Position numbers and translations under genes: made by a program | In this document: one piece after another, positions 1-10,808 of the stretch | How the letters are laid out: the number at the start of each line of letters is the position of its first letter | How positions within the stretch are numbered: the stretch's first letter is position 1 | The notes under the pieces: model-generated | The model's input: only the letters and a program-made list of their open reading frames with translations | Told to the model about the DNA's origin: nothing | Database searches by the model: none | Origin: Aurantimonas coralicida | Lineage (GTDB): Bacteria; Pseudomonadota; Alphaproteobacteria; Rhizobiales; Rhizobiaceae | Assembly (NCBI GenBank): GCA_011050685.1 | Contig: DRFF01000170.1 | Span: forward strand, 1-60,421 | DNA: 60,421 nucleotides | Reading direction: 5' to 3'

Positions 1-1
1 G

Positions 2-121
2 TTCGTCGGGCTGGTCACGGTGTTTCCGCGGTTGCAGAATGGCGTACGCACCGGCCTCGCCCGGGCCGGCGCTTTCGTGCTGGAGCCGATCAGCGCCACT
101 CTCCTGCCGCCCCGGCCGTAA
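2..121 (+). CDS. C-terminal end of an unrecognised protein (5' partial)
   Basis: An open frame enters from the left edge and ends at TAA 119-121, giving 39 residues. Third codon positions are mostly G or C, as in the neighbouring genes, so it looks coding. The visible tail starts with a hydrophobic stretch (FVGLVTVFPRL) and ends in a proline-rich PPRP. I do not recognise the family. It lies 60 bp upstream of the RND adaptor on the same strand and could belong to the same transcription unit. Confidence 0.45.
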   Translation, partial: FVGLVTVFPRLQNGVRTGLARAGAFVLEPISATLLPPRP

Positions 122-181
122 GGTGCCCCGACAGATGCTGCCCTCAACTCGCCTCACCGCAAGTAGACCGGAGCCGCTGGA

Positions 182-1543
182 ATGACGATGCCGGCCTTCA
201 CGAAACGTCTCTTCCCAATCCTGTTGGCGCTCGCCGCCGGAGCCGCGATCATTGCCTTCATGGTGTTGGTGGGGACGCCGCCCGGCCGCGTCGCGGACGA
301 AGCGCCGGCGCCTGCCGTCCGCGTGATCGAGGCGCGGCCGATGCCGGTCATGCTGACCGCGCGCGGGTTCGGGACGGCGCGACCGGCGCGGGTCTGGCAG
401 GCGGTGGCGAGCGTCAACGGGCCGATCACCTTTCGCAATCCCGGCTTGAAGAACGGCAACATCCTTCCCGCCGATACGCGCCTGTTGCAGATCGACCCGA
501 CGCGTTACGAATTGGCGATCGCCGCGGCCGAGGCCGACATGGCCGCGCTCAAGACCGAAATCAGCCAATTGGAGCAAGAGCGTTCCAACACGTCCGATCT
601 GATGACCCTCGAGCAGCGCCGTCTGGAACTGGCGACGCAGGAACTGGAGCGCGTGCGGTCGCTGGCCGCGAGCGGGACGGTTCCACGGGCGCGGCTGGAC
701 GATCAGGAGCGTGCAACCGTTCAGCAGCGCGTGGCCGTTCAAACGCTGGAGAACCGCCTGCGGCTGATTCCCAGCCAGCTCGATCATCTGGCCGCGCAAA
801 AGGCGCGCGCCGAAACCGCGCTGGCCCGCGCGGGGCGGGATCTGGAGGACACCGAGATCATTGCTCCGTTCGCCCTGCGGATCGGCGTGGTGGAAGTGGA
901 AATGGGACAGCAGGTCGCACCCGGTCAGCGACTGGTCACCGGCGACGGTATCGCGAAGGCCGAGGCGGTGGTTCAGGTTCGCCTATCGGAACTGCGCCGA
1001 TTGCTCGCGACGCAGTCGCGTGCCGTGCCGACGGTGCCACTGAATCTCGGCGCGCATTTCGATCTGTCGGCGATCACGGCAGACGTCCGTCTCGTCGCCG
1101 CCGGTGACATGAGCTGGCCCGGTCGGCTGGAGCGCATCGAAAACGAGATCGATCCGGCGACCCGCACCGTTCGCGCCATCGTCGCGGTCGACGAGCCCTA
1201 TCGCGGCGCGAGCCCGCCCGAGCGGCTGCCGCTGGTTCGCGGCATGTATGTCGAGGCGGTGCTGTCCTCGCCGCTGGAGGCCCCGGCCATCGTTGTGCCG
1301 ATGAGCGCGGTCCATCAGGACACGGTCTATCTGGTGGATGACGAAGACCGGCTGCGCCGGGTGCCAGTCAGGATCGACCTCTCGCTGCGCGATCTGGCGG
1401 TGATCGGCGAGGGTCTAGCACCGGGCGACCGGGTGATCGTCGACGACCTCGTGCCGGCGATCGAGGGCATGCGACTGCGTCCGCGACAGGACGCGGAGGC
1501 CGAAGCCGCGCTGGCCCGGGCCGCGGCGGAGAGCGCGCCGTGA
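182..1543 (+). CDS. RND efflux periplasmic adaptor (membrane fusion protein)
   Basis: A 453-residue membrane fusion protein that should bridge the inner-membrane RND pump encoded next to it to an outer-membrane channel. Residues about 9-30 form one hydrophobic segment (signal anchor). A long charged alpha-helical hairpin, likely coiled coil, spans about 105-220, flanked by the two halves of a lipoyl-like domain, with beta-barrel and membrane-proximal domains behind. The ATG at 182 has GGAG eight bases upstream. The stop overlaps the pump start by 4 bp (GTGA), so the two are translationally coupled. No outer-membrane factor gene lies in the window. The substrate cannot be read from sequence. 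Confidence 0.9.
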   Translation: MTMPAFTKRLFPILLALAAGAAIIAFMVLVGTPPGRVADEAPAPAVRVIEARPMPVMLTARGFGTARPARVWQAVASVNGPITFRNPGLKNGNILPADTRLLQIDPTRYELAIAAAEADMAALKTEISQLEQERSNTSDLMTLEQRRLELATQELERVRSLAASGTVPRARLDDQERATVQQRVAVQTLENRLRLIPSQLDHLAAQKARAETALARAGRDLEDTEIIAPFALRIGVVEVEMGQQVAPGQRLVTGDGIAKAEAVVQVRLSELRRLLATQSRAVPTVPLNLGAHFDLSAITADVRLVAAGDMSWPGRLERIENEIDPATRTVRAIVAVDEPYRGASPPERLPLVRGMYVEAVLSSPLEAPAIVVPMSAVHQDTVYLVDDEDRLRRVPVRIDLSLRDLAVIGEGLAPGDRVIVDDLVPAIEGMRLRPRQDAEAEAALARAAAESAP

Positions 1544-4500
1544 TCCGCTGGTTCGCCGCCCATCCCACCGCCGCCAATCTGCTCCTGATCGTTTTTCTGG
1601 CGGCGGGCGCGATCGCCGCGCCCCAGCTGAAACGCGAGACGTTTCCCGACTTTCTGCCGACCGAGGTCAGCATCGCCGTTCTCTATCGGGGCGCCACGGC
1701 GGCCGATGTCGAGGAGTCGGTCTGCCAGCGGCTGGAGGAAGGCCTGCGCCGCGTCGATTACATGGAGGAATTTCGATGCAGCGCCGAGGACAATCTGGCG
1801 AACGCGCTTGCGAAGATGACGCCGGGCGGCACGGCGAGCCAGTTTCTGGACGACATCAAGACCGAGGTCGAGGCGATCACCGACTTCCCCGACCTCGCCG
1901 ACGCCCCGGTGATCCGGGAGATGCACCGCACCGATCAGGTCGCCGCCCTCGCCGTCAGCGGGGATATGAGCTTTGACGATCTGGAACGCTACGCCGCGCA
2001 ATTGGAAGACGCGGTGCTGGCTCTGCCGGACGTGGCCGATGTGATGGTCCGCGGCGTGTCGCAGCGGCAATGGCAGGTCGAGGTTTCGGCCGATCTGCTG
2101 CGCCAATACGGCCTGTCGGTGCGCGATATCGCCGGCGCGATCGGGCGACAGAACGTCGATATGCCGCTCGGGACGCTGGAGACGCCGCAAGCCGATGTCC
2201 AGTTGCGGTTCACCGATCAACGGCGGCGGATCGCGGATCTGGCCGATCTGATCGTGATTTCAGGAAAGTCGGCGGCGGAGTTGCGCCTTGGCGAAATCGC
2301 CGAGTTGACCGATGGATTCGAGAAGGCCGAGGAAAAGATCCTCTTCAACGGCGAACGGGCGCTGGTTCTGGATATCTACAAGAGCGGCCGGACCGACGCG
2401 CTGAGCGTGATGGACCGCCTGCAAGAATTCGTCGCGCTGGAACAGGCCCGCCGGGGCGAGGCTGTGCGGCTGACCATCACCACCGACATGACCTCGATCG
2501 TGCGCGATCGACTGGTGATGCTGGTCGAGAATGGCATCATGGGGCTCGTGCTGGTGACGCTGGTGATGAGCCTGTTCTTCCGCGTGCGCATGGCGCTCTG
2601 GGGGGTGCTGGGCCTGCCGGTGGCGTTCGCCGGAGCGTTCGTGGCGATGGCGCTGCTGGGTCTGTCGATCAACATGATCACCCTGGTCGCGTTCCTGATG
2701 GCGATCGGGATCGTGATGGACGACGCCGTGGTCATTACCGACAATGTCGCGCGCTGCGCGGCCGAGGGACAGGCCCCGCTTGCCGCCGTGGTGAACGGGA
2801 CGCGGGAGGTTCTGCCTGGCGTGATGTCGTCATTCCTGACGACGGCGGCGGTGTTCGTGCCGTTGTCGTTCCTGTCGGGCGAACTCGGCGCCGTTCTGGA
2901 GGTGGTGCCGATCGTTCTGTTGGCGGCGCTGGCGGCCAGCCTCATCGAGGCGTTCTGGATACTGCCGCACCATCTGAAGGGCGGGCGGAAGGGCCCTGAA
3001 GCGGATTCGCGCCTGCGAAGGGTCTTCGACAAAGGTTTCGCGCGGTTCCAATCCGGCGTCGGCGCACTGGCCGATCGCGCGATCCGCGCGCGCTACATAA
3101 CGCTGGCGGCGATGCTGGCGCTGCTGCTGGGGTCGGTCGGTTTCATCGCCGGCGGCAACATCCGCATGGAGGCGATGCCCGAAATTGACGGCGACGTGCT
3201 GGAGGCGCGCATCCTCATGCCGCAGGGCACGCCGCTGGCCCGGACCGAAGCCGTGGTCGAGCAGGTGACGGCGGCGCTGCAGGGCGTCGACGAAGCGTTG
3301 ACGCCAGACCAACCCAAGGGTGCCGCGCTGGTGCGCTCGATCCGCGCCGACTTCAACCGCAACCTCAGCGCCGGCGAGAGCGGACCGCATGTCGCGACCG
3401 TCTCGGCCGACCTTCTGACCGCCGAAATCCGCGCGACGTCGCTCGACGATCTCACGACGCGCTGGCGCGAGTCGATCGGTCCGATCGACGGGCTGGTGAG
3501 CCTGATGATCCAGGAACCGGGGTTCGGCCCCGCGGGCGTTCCCATCGAAATCCGCCTGAAGAACTCGGACCTTAGCCGCCTCGACCGCGCGGCGGCGGAG
3601 CTGGCGGGCGAGCTTGCCACCTATGCGGGCGTCTACAACGTGATTACCGACCTGCGCCCCGGCAAGCCGCAACGACGACTGTCGCTGGCGCCGGGCGCGG
3701 CGGCCGCCGGGCTGTCGGCCGCGGATGTGGCCGAGCAATTGCGGACCGATGTCCTGGGAGACATCGTCGAAACAGTGCAGATCGGTGATCTGGACATCGA
3801 CATCGTCGTCCGCCAAAGCAGGGGCGAGCGCGCGACATACGATTTTCTGACCGAAACCGTAGTGATCGGACCGAATGGCGCACCCATGCCGCTACCGCAG
3901 GTGACGGAGGTCGAAGCCGCCCGCGACTGGGCCAAGATCAATCGTATCGACGGCCAGCGGACGGTCACCGTCAGTGCCCAGCTGGACCAGCGCGTCGCCA
4001 ATGCGGGTGCGATCGTTGCCGATCTCCAGACGGGTTGGCTCGCCGCCCTCCCCGACCGTTACCCGGACATCGGTGTCGCGATCGAGGGTCAGGCGGCCAG
4101 CACGGCGGAAACCGGCGCGTCCATCGCGCGCGGCCTCGCGATCGGTCTGCTCGGGATCTTCCTCATCCTGTCGTTCCAGTTCCGCAGTTATCTGGAACCG
4201 GTCATCGTCATGCTGGCCATTCCCCTGGCGTTCATGGGCGCGATCTGGGGCCACGTTCTCATGGGCTACAATCTGTCGATGCCCTCGCTGGTGGGAGCTG
4301 CATCACTGGCCGGAATTGTCGTCAACAATTCCATCCTTCTGGTGCAGTTCATCAAGAGTTATCGCGGCCAGGGAATGGACATCGAAGCCGCCGCCGGACA
4401 GGCGAGCCGCGCCCGCCTGCGGGCGATCTTCATCTCGTCGACAACCACCGCGGCCGGGCTTTTGCCATTGCTGGCGGAAACCAGCACCCAGGCGACCGCC

Positions 4501-4647
4501 GTCATCCCGCTGGTGATCGCGGTGGTCTTCGGGCTGATCGTCTCCACCGTGCTGGTGCTGATCGGACTGCCCGCGCTCTATGTCATCCTGGACGATCTGC
4601 GACTTGCCCAGGTCGAGGCACCGGACGGGTCGCAGAAGCCCGATTGA
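1540..4647 (+). CDS. RND efflux pump permease
   Basis: A 1035-residue inner-membrane proton-driven exporter of the AcrB/MdtB (HAE1-like) superfamily, full length for the family. TM1 is near the N terminus (about 10-28). A large periplasmic loop follows, then a cluster of membrane helices from about residue 330. The TM4 motif GIVMDDAVVITDNV carries the paired aspartates (about D394 and D395) used for proton relay. The second half repeats the layout and ends after several helices near 1010. The start is GTG 1540 inside the adaptor's stop, with GGAGAG six bases upstream. Drug, metal or lipid specificity is unknown. No regulator sits beside it within the window. Confidence 0.92.
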   Translation: MIRWFAAHPTAANLLLIVFLAAGAIAAPQLKRETFPDFLPTEVSIAVLYRGATAADVEESVCQRLEEGLRRVDYMEEFRCSAEDNLANALAKMTPGGTASQFLDDIKTEVEAITDFPDLADAPVIREMHRTDQVAALAVSGDMSFDDLERYAAQLEDAVLALPDVADVMVRGVSQRQWQVEVSADLLRQYGLSVRDIAGAIGRQNVDMPLGTLETPQADVQLRFTDQRRRIADLADLIVISGKSAAELRLGEIAELTDGFEKAEEKILFNGERALVLDIYKSGRTDALSVMDRLQEFVALEQARRGEAVRLTITTDMTSIVRDRLVMLVENGIMGLVLVTLVMSLFFRVRMALWGVLGLPVAFAGAFVAMALLGLSINMITLVAFLMAIGIVMDDAVVITDNVARCAAEGQAPLAAVVNGTREVLPGVMSSFLTTAAVFVPLSFLSGELGAVLEVVPIVLLAALAASLIEAFWILPHHLKGGRKGPEADSRLRRVFDKGFARFQSGVGALADRAIRARYITLAAMLALLLGSVGFIAGGNIRMEAMPEIDGDVLEARILMPQGTPLARTEAVVEQVTAALQGVDEALTPDQPKGAALVRSIRADFNRNLSAGESGPHVATVSADLLTAEIRATSLDDLTTRWRESIGPIDGLVSLMIQEPGFGPAGVPIEIRLKNSDLSRLDRAAAELAGELATYAGVYNVITDLRPGKPQRRLSLAPGAAAAGLSAADVAEQLRTDVLGDIVETVQIGDLDIDIVVRQSRGERATYDFLTETVVIGPNGAPMPLPQVTEVEAARDWAKINRIDGQRTVTVSAQLDQRVANAGAIVADLQTGWLAALPDRYPDIGVAIEGQAASTAETGASIARGLAIGLLGIFLILSFQFRSYLEPVIVMLAIPLAFMGAIWGHVLMGYNLSMPSLVGAASLAGIVVNNSILLVQFIKSYRGQGMDIEAAAGQASRARLRAIFISSTTTAAGLLPLLAETSTQATAVIPLVIAVVFGLIVSTVLVLIGLPALYVILDDLRLAQVEAPDGSQKPD

Positions 4648-4875
4648 GCCGCCTGGCCTATCTTTACACCGCGCCGGTCTGAAACTGCTCTTGCGTTGAC
4701 AGCCTCCGGATCGAAATCCGGCGGGCGACGAAATACCGCGCTACGCTCGCCCCGCGGACAGAGCGAAATATCCACCGCATCCCGCGCCGCTTAAGGAACG
4801 AGGCCTTCGTCTGCAGACCTCCATCTTGAAAGCGTGTAGGGCAAAATTTGATGCAAATGGTGGGAAAATCCGACC

Positions 4876-4901
4876 GGCCTTTGGCGTAGATGCCAAACGC
4901 C
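4876..4901 (-). terminator. Hairpin downstream of tRNA-Leu
   Basis: On the minus strand, just past the tRNA 3' end, GGCGTTTGGC and GCCAAAGGCC can pair around a 6-base loop with one mismatch, followed by a short run of T. It is a plausible but weak intrinsic terminator for the tRNA transcript. Confidence 0.3.
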
Positions 4902-4922
4902 AACATTTCCAATGAGGAAAGC

Positions 4923-5007
4923 TGGTGCGGTCGAGAAGACTCGAACTTCCACGGGTTGCCCCACAGCGACCTCAACGCTGCGCGTCTACCAATTCCGCCA
5001 CGACCGC
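4923..5007 (-). tRNA. tRNA-Leu (anticodon GAG)
   Basis: Read on the minus strand this 85-nt sequence folds as a type II tRNA. The acceptor stem GCGGTCG pairs with CGACCGC, the discriminator is A and the 3' CCA is encoded. The anticodon loop TTGAGGT gives anticodon GAG (reads CTC/CTT leucine codons), a long variable arm follows, and the T loop is GTTCGAGTC. Both size and long variable arm suit leucine. No repeat resembling an attachment site is visible next to it. Confidence 0.96.
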
Positions 5008-5048
5008 ACGCCGTGTTCACCAAGGGCGCGAGGCCGTCGGTGGCGGGC

Positions 5049-5076
5049 ATGTAACAAGACTTACCCTGTCGCACAA
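5049..5076 (-). promoter_or_regulatory. Possible promoter of tRNA-Leu
   Basis: On the minus strand TTGTGC and TTACAT are separated by 16 bases and lie about 40 bases upstream of the tRNA 5' end. They resemble -35/-10 elements. The match is moderate and unsupported by other evidence. Confidence 0.3.
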
Positions 5077-5165
5077 GGGCTATTCGGACGATCCCGGTCG
5101 GCATTCTCCTCAAGCGCGCGCGGCCATCGCTTTTCGACGGCGCTCGGACCGGCTAAACACCCTCC

Positions 5166-5918
5166 ATGACAGCGACGATCGAGACAGCGATGAGTGGATC
5201 CCGGCTATCGACCGTGGCCGAGCGCTTCCTGGCGCGGCCCGGTTCGGCGCCGGTGGCGTGGCATGTCATCGACGGCCCGACCCCCTACCCCGAGGCTCTG
5301 GCGATGATGGAAGCCCAGGTCGCGGAGATCGCGTCCGGAACGGCTCCTGAAACGGTCATCCTCCTGGAGCATCCGCCGCTCTATACGGCCGGCACCGGCG
5401 CCCGGACCAAAGACCTCGTCGATTCGACGCGATTCCCGGTGTTCGCTGCGGGCCGCGGCGGCGAATACACCTATCACGGTCCCGGACAGCGGGTGGCCTA
5501 TGTGCTGCTGGATCTGAAAAGACGGCGCCAGGACGTGCGCGCCTTCGTGGCGGCGCTGGAGGCCTGGATCATCGCGACGCTCGGCGACTTCCAGATCAAG
5601 GGCGAAAGACGTGAAGACCGCGTCGGGGTCTGGGTGCGTCGGCCGGAGCGCCCGACCATGACCGACGGCAGCATCGCCGAAGACAAGATCGCGGCGATCG
5701 GCATCCGAGTACGCCGCTGGGTGACCTTTCACGGCATCTCGATCAATGTCGACCCGGATCTGGAGCATTTTTCCGGCATCGTGCCCTGCGGCATTCGCGG
5801 CCACGGCGTGACGAGTCTTGCCGATCTCGGCGTTCTCGCATCAATGCCGCAGGTCGATATCCTGCTTCGACGGCAATTCGAGGCGGTGTTCGGCCCGACG
5901 ATTGACGCGACCCGTTAA
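5166..5918 (+). CDS. lipB: Octanoyl-[acyl-carrier-protein]:protein transferase LipB
   Basis: Transfers octanoyl groups from acyl carrier protein to lipoyl domains, the first step of lipoate assembly on pyruvate and 2-oxoglutarate dehydrogenases. The 250-residue protein shows the family core [13 protein letters not shown], the lysine loop [13 protein letters not shown] (K174) and the catalytic cysteine in [14 protein letters not shown] (C208), with the conserved TFHG motif between. Residues 1-8 may be dispensable: a second ATG at 5190 would give a protein nearer the usual length, and neither start has a strong ribosome site. It converges with the acylphosphatase gene, overlapping its end by 4 bp. 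Confidence 0.95.
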   Translation: MTATIETAMSGSRLSTVAERFLARPGSAPVAWHVIDGPTPYPEALAMMEAQVAEIASGTAPETVILLEHPPLYTAGTGARTKDLVDSTRFPVFAAGRGGEYTYHGPGQRVAYVLLDLKRRRQDVRAFVAALEAWIIATLGDFQIKGERREDRVGVWVRRPERPTMTDGSIAEDKIAAIGIRVRRWVTFHGISINVDPDLEHFSGIVPCGIRGHGVTSLADLGVLASMPQVDILLRRQFEAVFGPTIDATR

Positions 5919-6189
5919 ACCGTCGGCCTCACGTCGAAATCGCCACGCGGACGTTCCTCCGTCGGCGTTCCTTCGACCGCCGACACCGAAGCGCCGGCCG
6001 GCCCGGTCCACAGCGCCGCCAGCATTTCGTGGACCACGTCCAATGGTCCGGCCAACACCGCCTCGACGTCGCCGGATCGGCGGTTGCGCACCCAGCCGGA
6101 AAGCCCCCGTGTCACGGCTTCGCCCTGGCACCATGCGCGGTAGCCGACGCCCTGCACCTGGCCCCGCACCAGACAATGTATCGCCGTGG

Positions 6190-6193
<4 letters not shown>
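5915..6193 (-). CDS. Acylphosphatase
   Basis: A 92-residue acylphosphatase, which hydrolyses carboxyl-phosphate bonds of small acyl phosphates. The signature [13 protein letters not shown] (phosphate-binding loop with its catalytic arginine) and [14 protein letters not shown] (catalytic asparagine) are both intact, and the length is typical. Its ATG overlaps the stop of pccA by 4 bp, so it is translated from the pccA message. A metabolic link to propionyl-CoA carboxylase is not established and is only suggested by the coupling. Confidence 0.92.
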
Positions 6194-8205
<2,012 letters not shown>

Positions 8206-8394
8206 GGCGGCAGGTACTCCGAAACAGGGCGGCGGTGTCTTCTCGACCGGTCCGTTTTGACCTTTGGGCGGAAATCCTGCAAGCCGACACTCGTCTAAGA
8301 AACGAATGTCGCGATCCGATCGCACTTGCCGCGGTCCGTCACGGCCGCGCTAGGCGAGAATCCGGATTTCGGCCGGCGTTAAGAGGAGACAAAT

Positions 8395-8751
8395 TTGACC
8401 AAACCGATGACACAGCAGGACGATGACACGATCGGCGGACGGATTGGCCGCAGCCGCGAGGCGCTCGGGATCGACATTGCAGAATTAGCGACCAAGCTCG
8501 GTGTCAAGCCGGAGACGATGCGCGGCTGGGAGCGCGACCGCGCCGAACCGCGGGCGAACAAGCTGATCATGCTCGCCGGCATTCTCGGCGTCAGCCCAGC
8601 CTGGCTGATCGGCGGCTATGGCGAGGGTGCGGAGGACGTGGATCTCGACGACACCGGCCGCGCCGCCAAGCTCGACCTCTTGCGCTCGCGCCGCGATGTG
8701 CTCGACGGGGAAATCACCAGGCTCGAAGCGCTGGCCGCGAAATCCGGCTGA
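8395..8751 (+). CDS. Small XRE-family helix-turn-helix regulator
   Basis: A 118-residue DNA-binding protein. Residues about 13-70 form a Cro/CI-type HTH (IGRSREALGIDIAELATKLG then MRGWERDRAEPR). The C-terminal 40 residues are a charged helix that probably dimerises. TTG 8395 is the best start because AGGAG ends six bases before it, while the next ATG (8407) is 18 bases away. It is divergent from pccA across a 189-bp gap, so pccA is an obvious but unproven target. Targets and ligand are unknown. Confidence 0.85.
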   Translation: MTKPMTQQDDDTIGGRIGRSREALGIDIAELATKLGVKPETMRGWERDRAEPRANKLIMLAGILGVSPAWLIGGYGEGAEDVDLDDTGRAAKLDLLRSRRDVLDGEITRLEALAAKSG

Positions 8752-8770
8752 TCCATTCGCCGGATTCGCG

Positions 8771-9724
8771 TCAGCGCACGATCGGCGGCTTCTGCGGATG
8801 ACGCGCGATGCGCTGCTCGCGAAAATAGATGAACAGCCCGGACCCGACGATGATCGCCATGCCGAGCCATTTCGGGCCGTCGGGCATGTCCGCGAAAATC
8901 AGATATCCGAGAAACACGGCGGAGACGATCTCCACGTAGCCGAAGGGTGCGAGCACCGAGGCCGGCGCAAGCTTGTACGCCTGGATGAACATGAGATGGC
9001 CGGCCGTGCCGATCAGACCGGCGCCGATCAGGAGCATCCAGGTCGACCCGCGATCCGGCCAGCGGAACGTCAGATCGGCGATTCCCAGCGGATGGCCTAT
9101 GATCATGGCGATCAACAAAACCAGCACCCCTCCGGCACCGGCGTAAAACAGCATCGCCAGCGGGGTCGATCCCCGCGACGCGCGGCGGGTCAAAATGAGG
9201 TAGAGGGCGACGAAGAACGCCGCCGCGACCGGGAGCAGCGAGACGATACCGAACACCGAATAGCTCGGCCGGATGATGATCAGCGCACCGAAGAAGCCGA
9301 CGACGACGGCAACGATCCGCCGCCAGCCGATAGTCTCCTTCAGAAGGAACGCAGCCAGCAGCGTGAGGATCATCGGCTCGATCAGAAACACGGCCGTGGC
9401 ATCGGCCAACGGCATGAAACGCAGCGCCGCGAAGAAGGCGAGTCCCGCCAGGCCCAGACACGCCCCGCGCAGAAGATTGAGCCCGAGACGACGCGTCCTA
9501 AGGGCACCCGGGCCGTCGACATACAGCAGAAACGGCAGGATCATCGCAGCTTGCGAGAAGAGCCGGCCCAAAGCCACCTCGCCCGCTGAAATGTCATGCG
9601 TGGTGACCAGAATTTTCCCGAAGGCGTCGAGCAACGGAATGATCGCCGAGCCGACGACGAGAATGACGATGCCGCGAACGATCTCGGCGGGCGTATTCTC
9701 GAAGGTCTCAGCGAGTGAGGTCAT
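8771..9724 (-). CDS. EamA/DMT-family permease
   Basis: A 317-residue inner-membrane protein with about ten hydrophobic helices in two EamA repeats, each starting with helices of the type IVRGIVILVVGSAIIPLLDA. It belongs to the drug/metabolite transporter superfamily, whose members export amino acids, nucleobases or metabolites; the substrate cannot be deduced. The motif FLIEPMILTLLAAFLLKETI at the end of repeat 1 is typical. An in-frame GTG at 9739 would add five residues; ATG 9724 is preferred for lack of ribosome-site evidence either way. It converges with the XRE gene. Confidence 0.85.
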   Translation of the reverse strand: MTSLAETFENTPAEIVRGIVILVVGSAIIPLLDAFGKILVTTHDISAGEVALGRLFSQAAMILPFLLYVDGPGALRTRRLGLNLLRGACLGLAGLAFFAALRFMPLADATAVFLIEPMILTLLAAFLLKETIGWRRIVAVVVGFFGALIIIRPSYSVFGIVSLLPVAAAFFVALYLILTRRASRGSTPLAMLFYAGAGGVLVLLIAMIIGHPLGIADLTFRWPDRGSTWMLLIGAGLIGTAGHLMFIQAYKLAPASVLAPFGYVEIVSAVFLGYLIFADMPDGPKWLGMAIIVGSGLFIYFREQRIARHPQKPPIVR

Positions 9725-9803
9725 GTCCGTCCATGGCACAATCGCGTTATGGCTGCCACGAGAAATGGAATCGTCTTATGCCTTGGCCTAGAAGGATATC
9801 TGA

Positions 9804-10256
9804 ATGACCACAGTCCTGATCGATGCCGATGCCTGCCCGGTCAAGGACGAGGCGATCGAGATCGCCGTCCGGCACGGCGCGGACGCGGTGCTGGTCTCCA
9901 ATGGTGGTATGCGCCCATCGCGCTATCCCGAGGCCCGGATCATTGTCGTGTCCGAAGGCGCGGACGCGGCCGACGACTGGATTGCCGAAGCCGCCAATCC
10001 GGGAGACGTCGTTATCACCGCCGACATTCCGCTGGCCGCGCGGGCTCTTGAAAAAGGCGCCGCCGCTCTCGGACCGACCGGGCGCGAGTTCACCAGTGAG
10101 TCGATCGGCACGGCCTTGTCGATGCGGGCTTTCAAGCAGCATCTGCGCGAAACCGGCGAGAGCAAGGGCTACAACGCCGCCTTCACGACCACCGACCGCT
10201 CAAAGTTTCGCCAAACGCTCGATCTGGTGTTGAGGCGCACGGCGGCAAACAACTGA
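9804..10256 (+). CDS. YaiI/YqxD family protein (DUF188, UPF0178)
   Basis: A 150-residue cytosolic protein recognised by its N terminus TTVLIDADACPVKDEAIEIA and the downstream DIPLAARALEKGA segment. The family has a PIN-like fold with acidic residues that could bind metal, but no reaction has been firmly assigned. Length is normal. It ends 6 bp from the convergent methyltransferase gene. Confidence 0.9.
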   Translation: MTTVLIDADACPVKDEAIEIAVRHGADAVLVSNGGMRPSRYPEARIIVVSEGADAADDWIAEAANPGDVVITADIPLAARALEKGAAALGPTGREFTSESIGTALSMRAFKQHLRETGESKGYNAAFTTTDRSKFRQTLDLVLRRTAANN

Positions 10257-10262
10257 AACGGC

Positions 10263-10808
10263 TCATAATTTCAGGTTTTTCCGCCCACGCGTGTGCTTCT
10301 TGAGCGCGCGCTGTTCCGCCTGGATGCGGATCGCCAGCGCGCCGGCGTTGAGCAACGAGAACAGGATCGCGATTGCATAGAGTTCGAAAATGGCCGGCAG
10401 CAGGAAGATTTCCAGCACCACGACGGCATAGTTCGGATGCGCCATGAAGCGATATGGCCCCTTCGTGACGAGCGTCTCGCCGGGCTTGACGATGATGCGC
10501 GTGGTCCAACGCCTGCCGATCGAGGCGAGCGTCCAGAAGCGCAGCACTTGAGTGAGGCCGAACAGCCCGAGAAACACGAGATTGATCGGCTCGCCAAAGG
10601 CGGTGAGCCACAGTAGCCCAAGCCAAGCCGCGTGCAATGCGACCAGCAGCGAATATTGCGGCGCCGCAACCTCTAAGGCGCCGTCGCGCAGCAGCCTTTT
10701 GGTGTTGCGGCGAGCGATGCTGAGCTCGATCACCCGTTGCAGCGTCACATAGGCGAGGATCGCCGCCGTCGCCCAGACGCTCGGATAGATCTCGACCGTC
10801 TCAAGCAT
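10263..10808 (-). CDS. Isoprenylcysteine carboxyl methyltransferase-family membrane protein
   Basis: A 181-residue integral membrane protein with about five helices and the ICMT-like signature GPYRFMAHPNYAVVVLEI near residues 120-140, which forms part of the S-adenosylmethionine and substrate site. ATG 10808 overlaps the end of the type III polyketide synthase gene by 8 bp, so the two are one unit. The same pairing occurs in Bacillus (BpsA/BpsB), where the methyltransferase O-methylates the alkylpyrone made by the synthase. By analogy it should methylate the product of its neighbour. Confidence 0.85.
   Translation of the reverse strand: MLETVEIYPSVWATAAILAYVTLQRVIELSIARRNTKRLLRDGALEVAAPQYSLLVALHAAWLGLLWLTAFGEPINLVFLGLFGLTQVLRFWTLASIGRRWTTRIIVKPGETLVTKGPYRFMAHPNYAVVVLEIFLLPAIFELYAIAILFSLLNAGALAIRIQAEQRALKKHTRGRKNLKL

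Noticed and set aside
2830-3816. A 328-codon frame antisense to the RND pump (and similar mirrors, e.g. 6907-8007, 12623-13765, 33401-34519)
   Set aside because: All lie opposite conserved genes, are arginine/histidine/glutamine rich and show no motif.
4706-4721. CCGGAT-CGAA-ATCCGG stem after the RND pump as a terminator
   Set aside because: The stem is only 6 bp and no T run follows on the plus strand.
4860-5165. Genomic island attached at tRNA-Leu
   Set aside because: No integrase, no direct repeat of the tRNA 3' end, and core genes on both sides.
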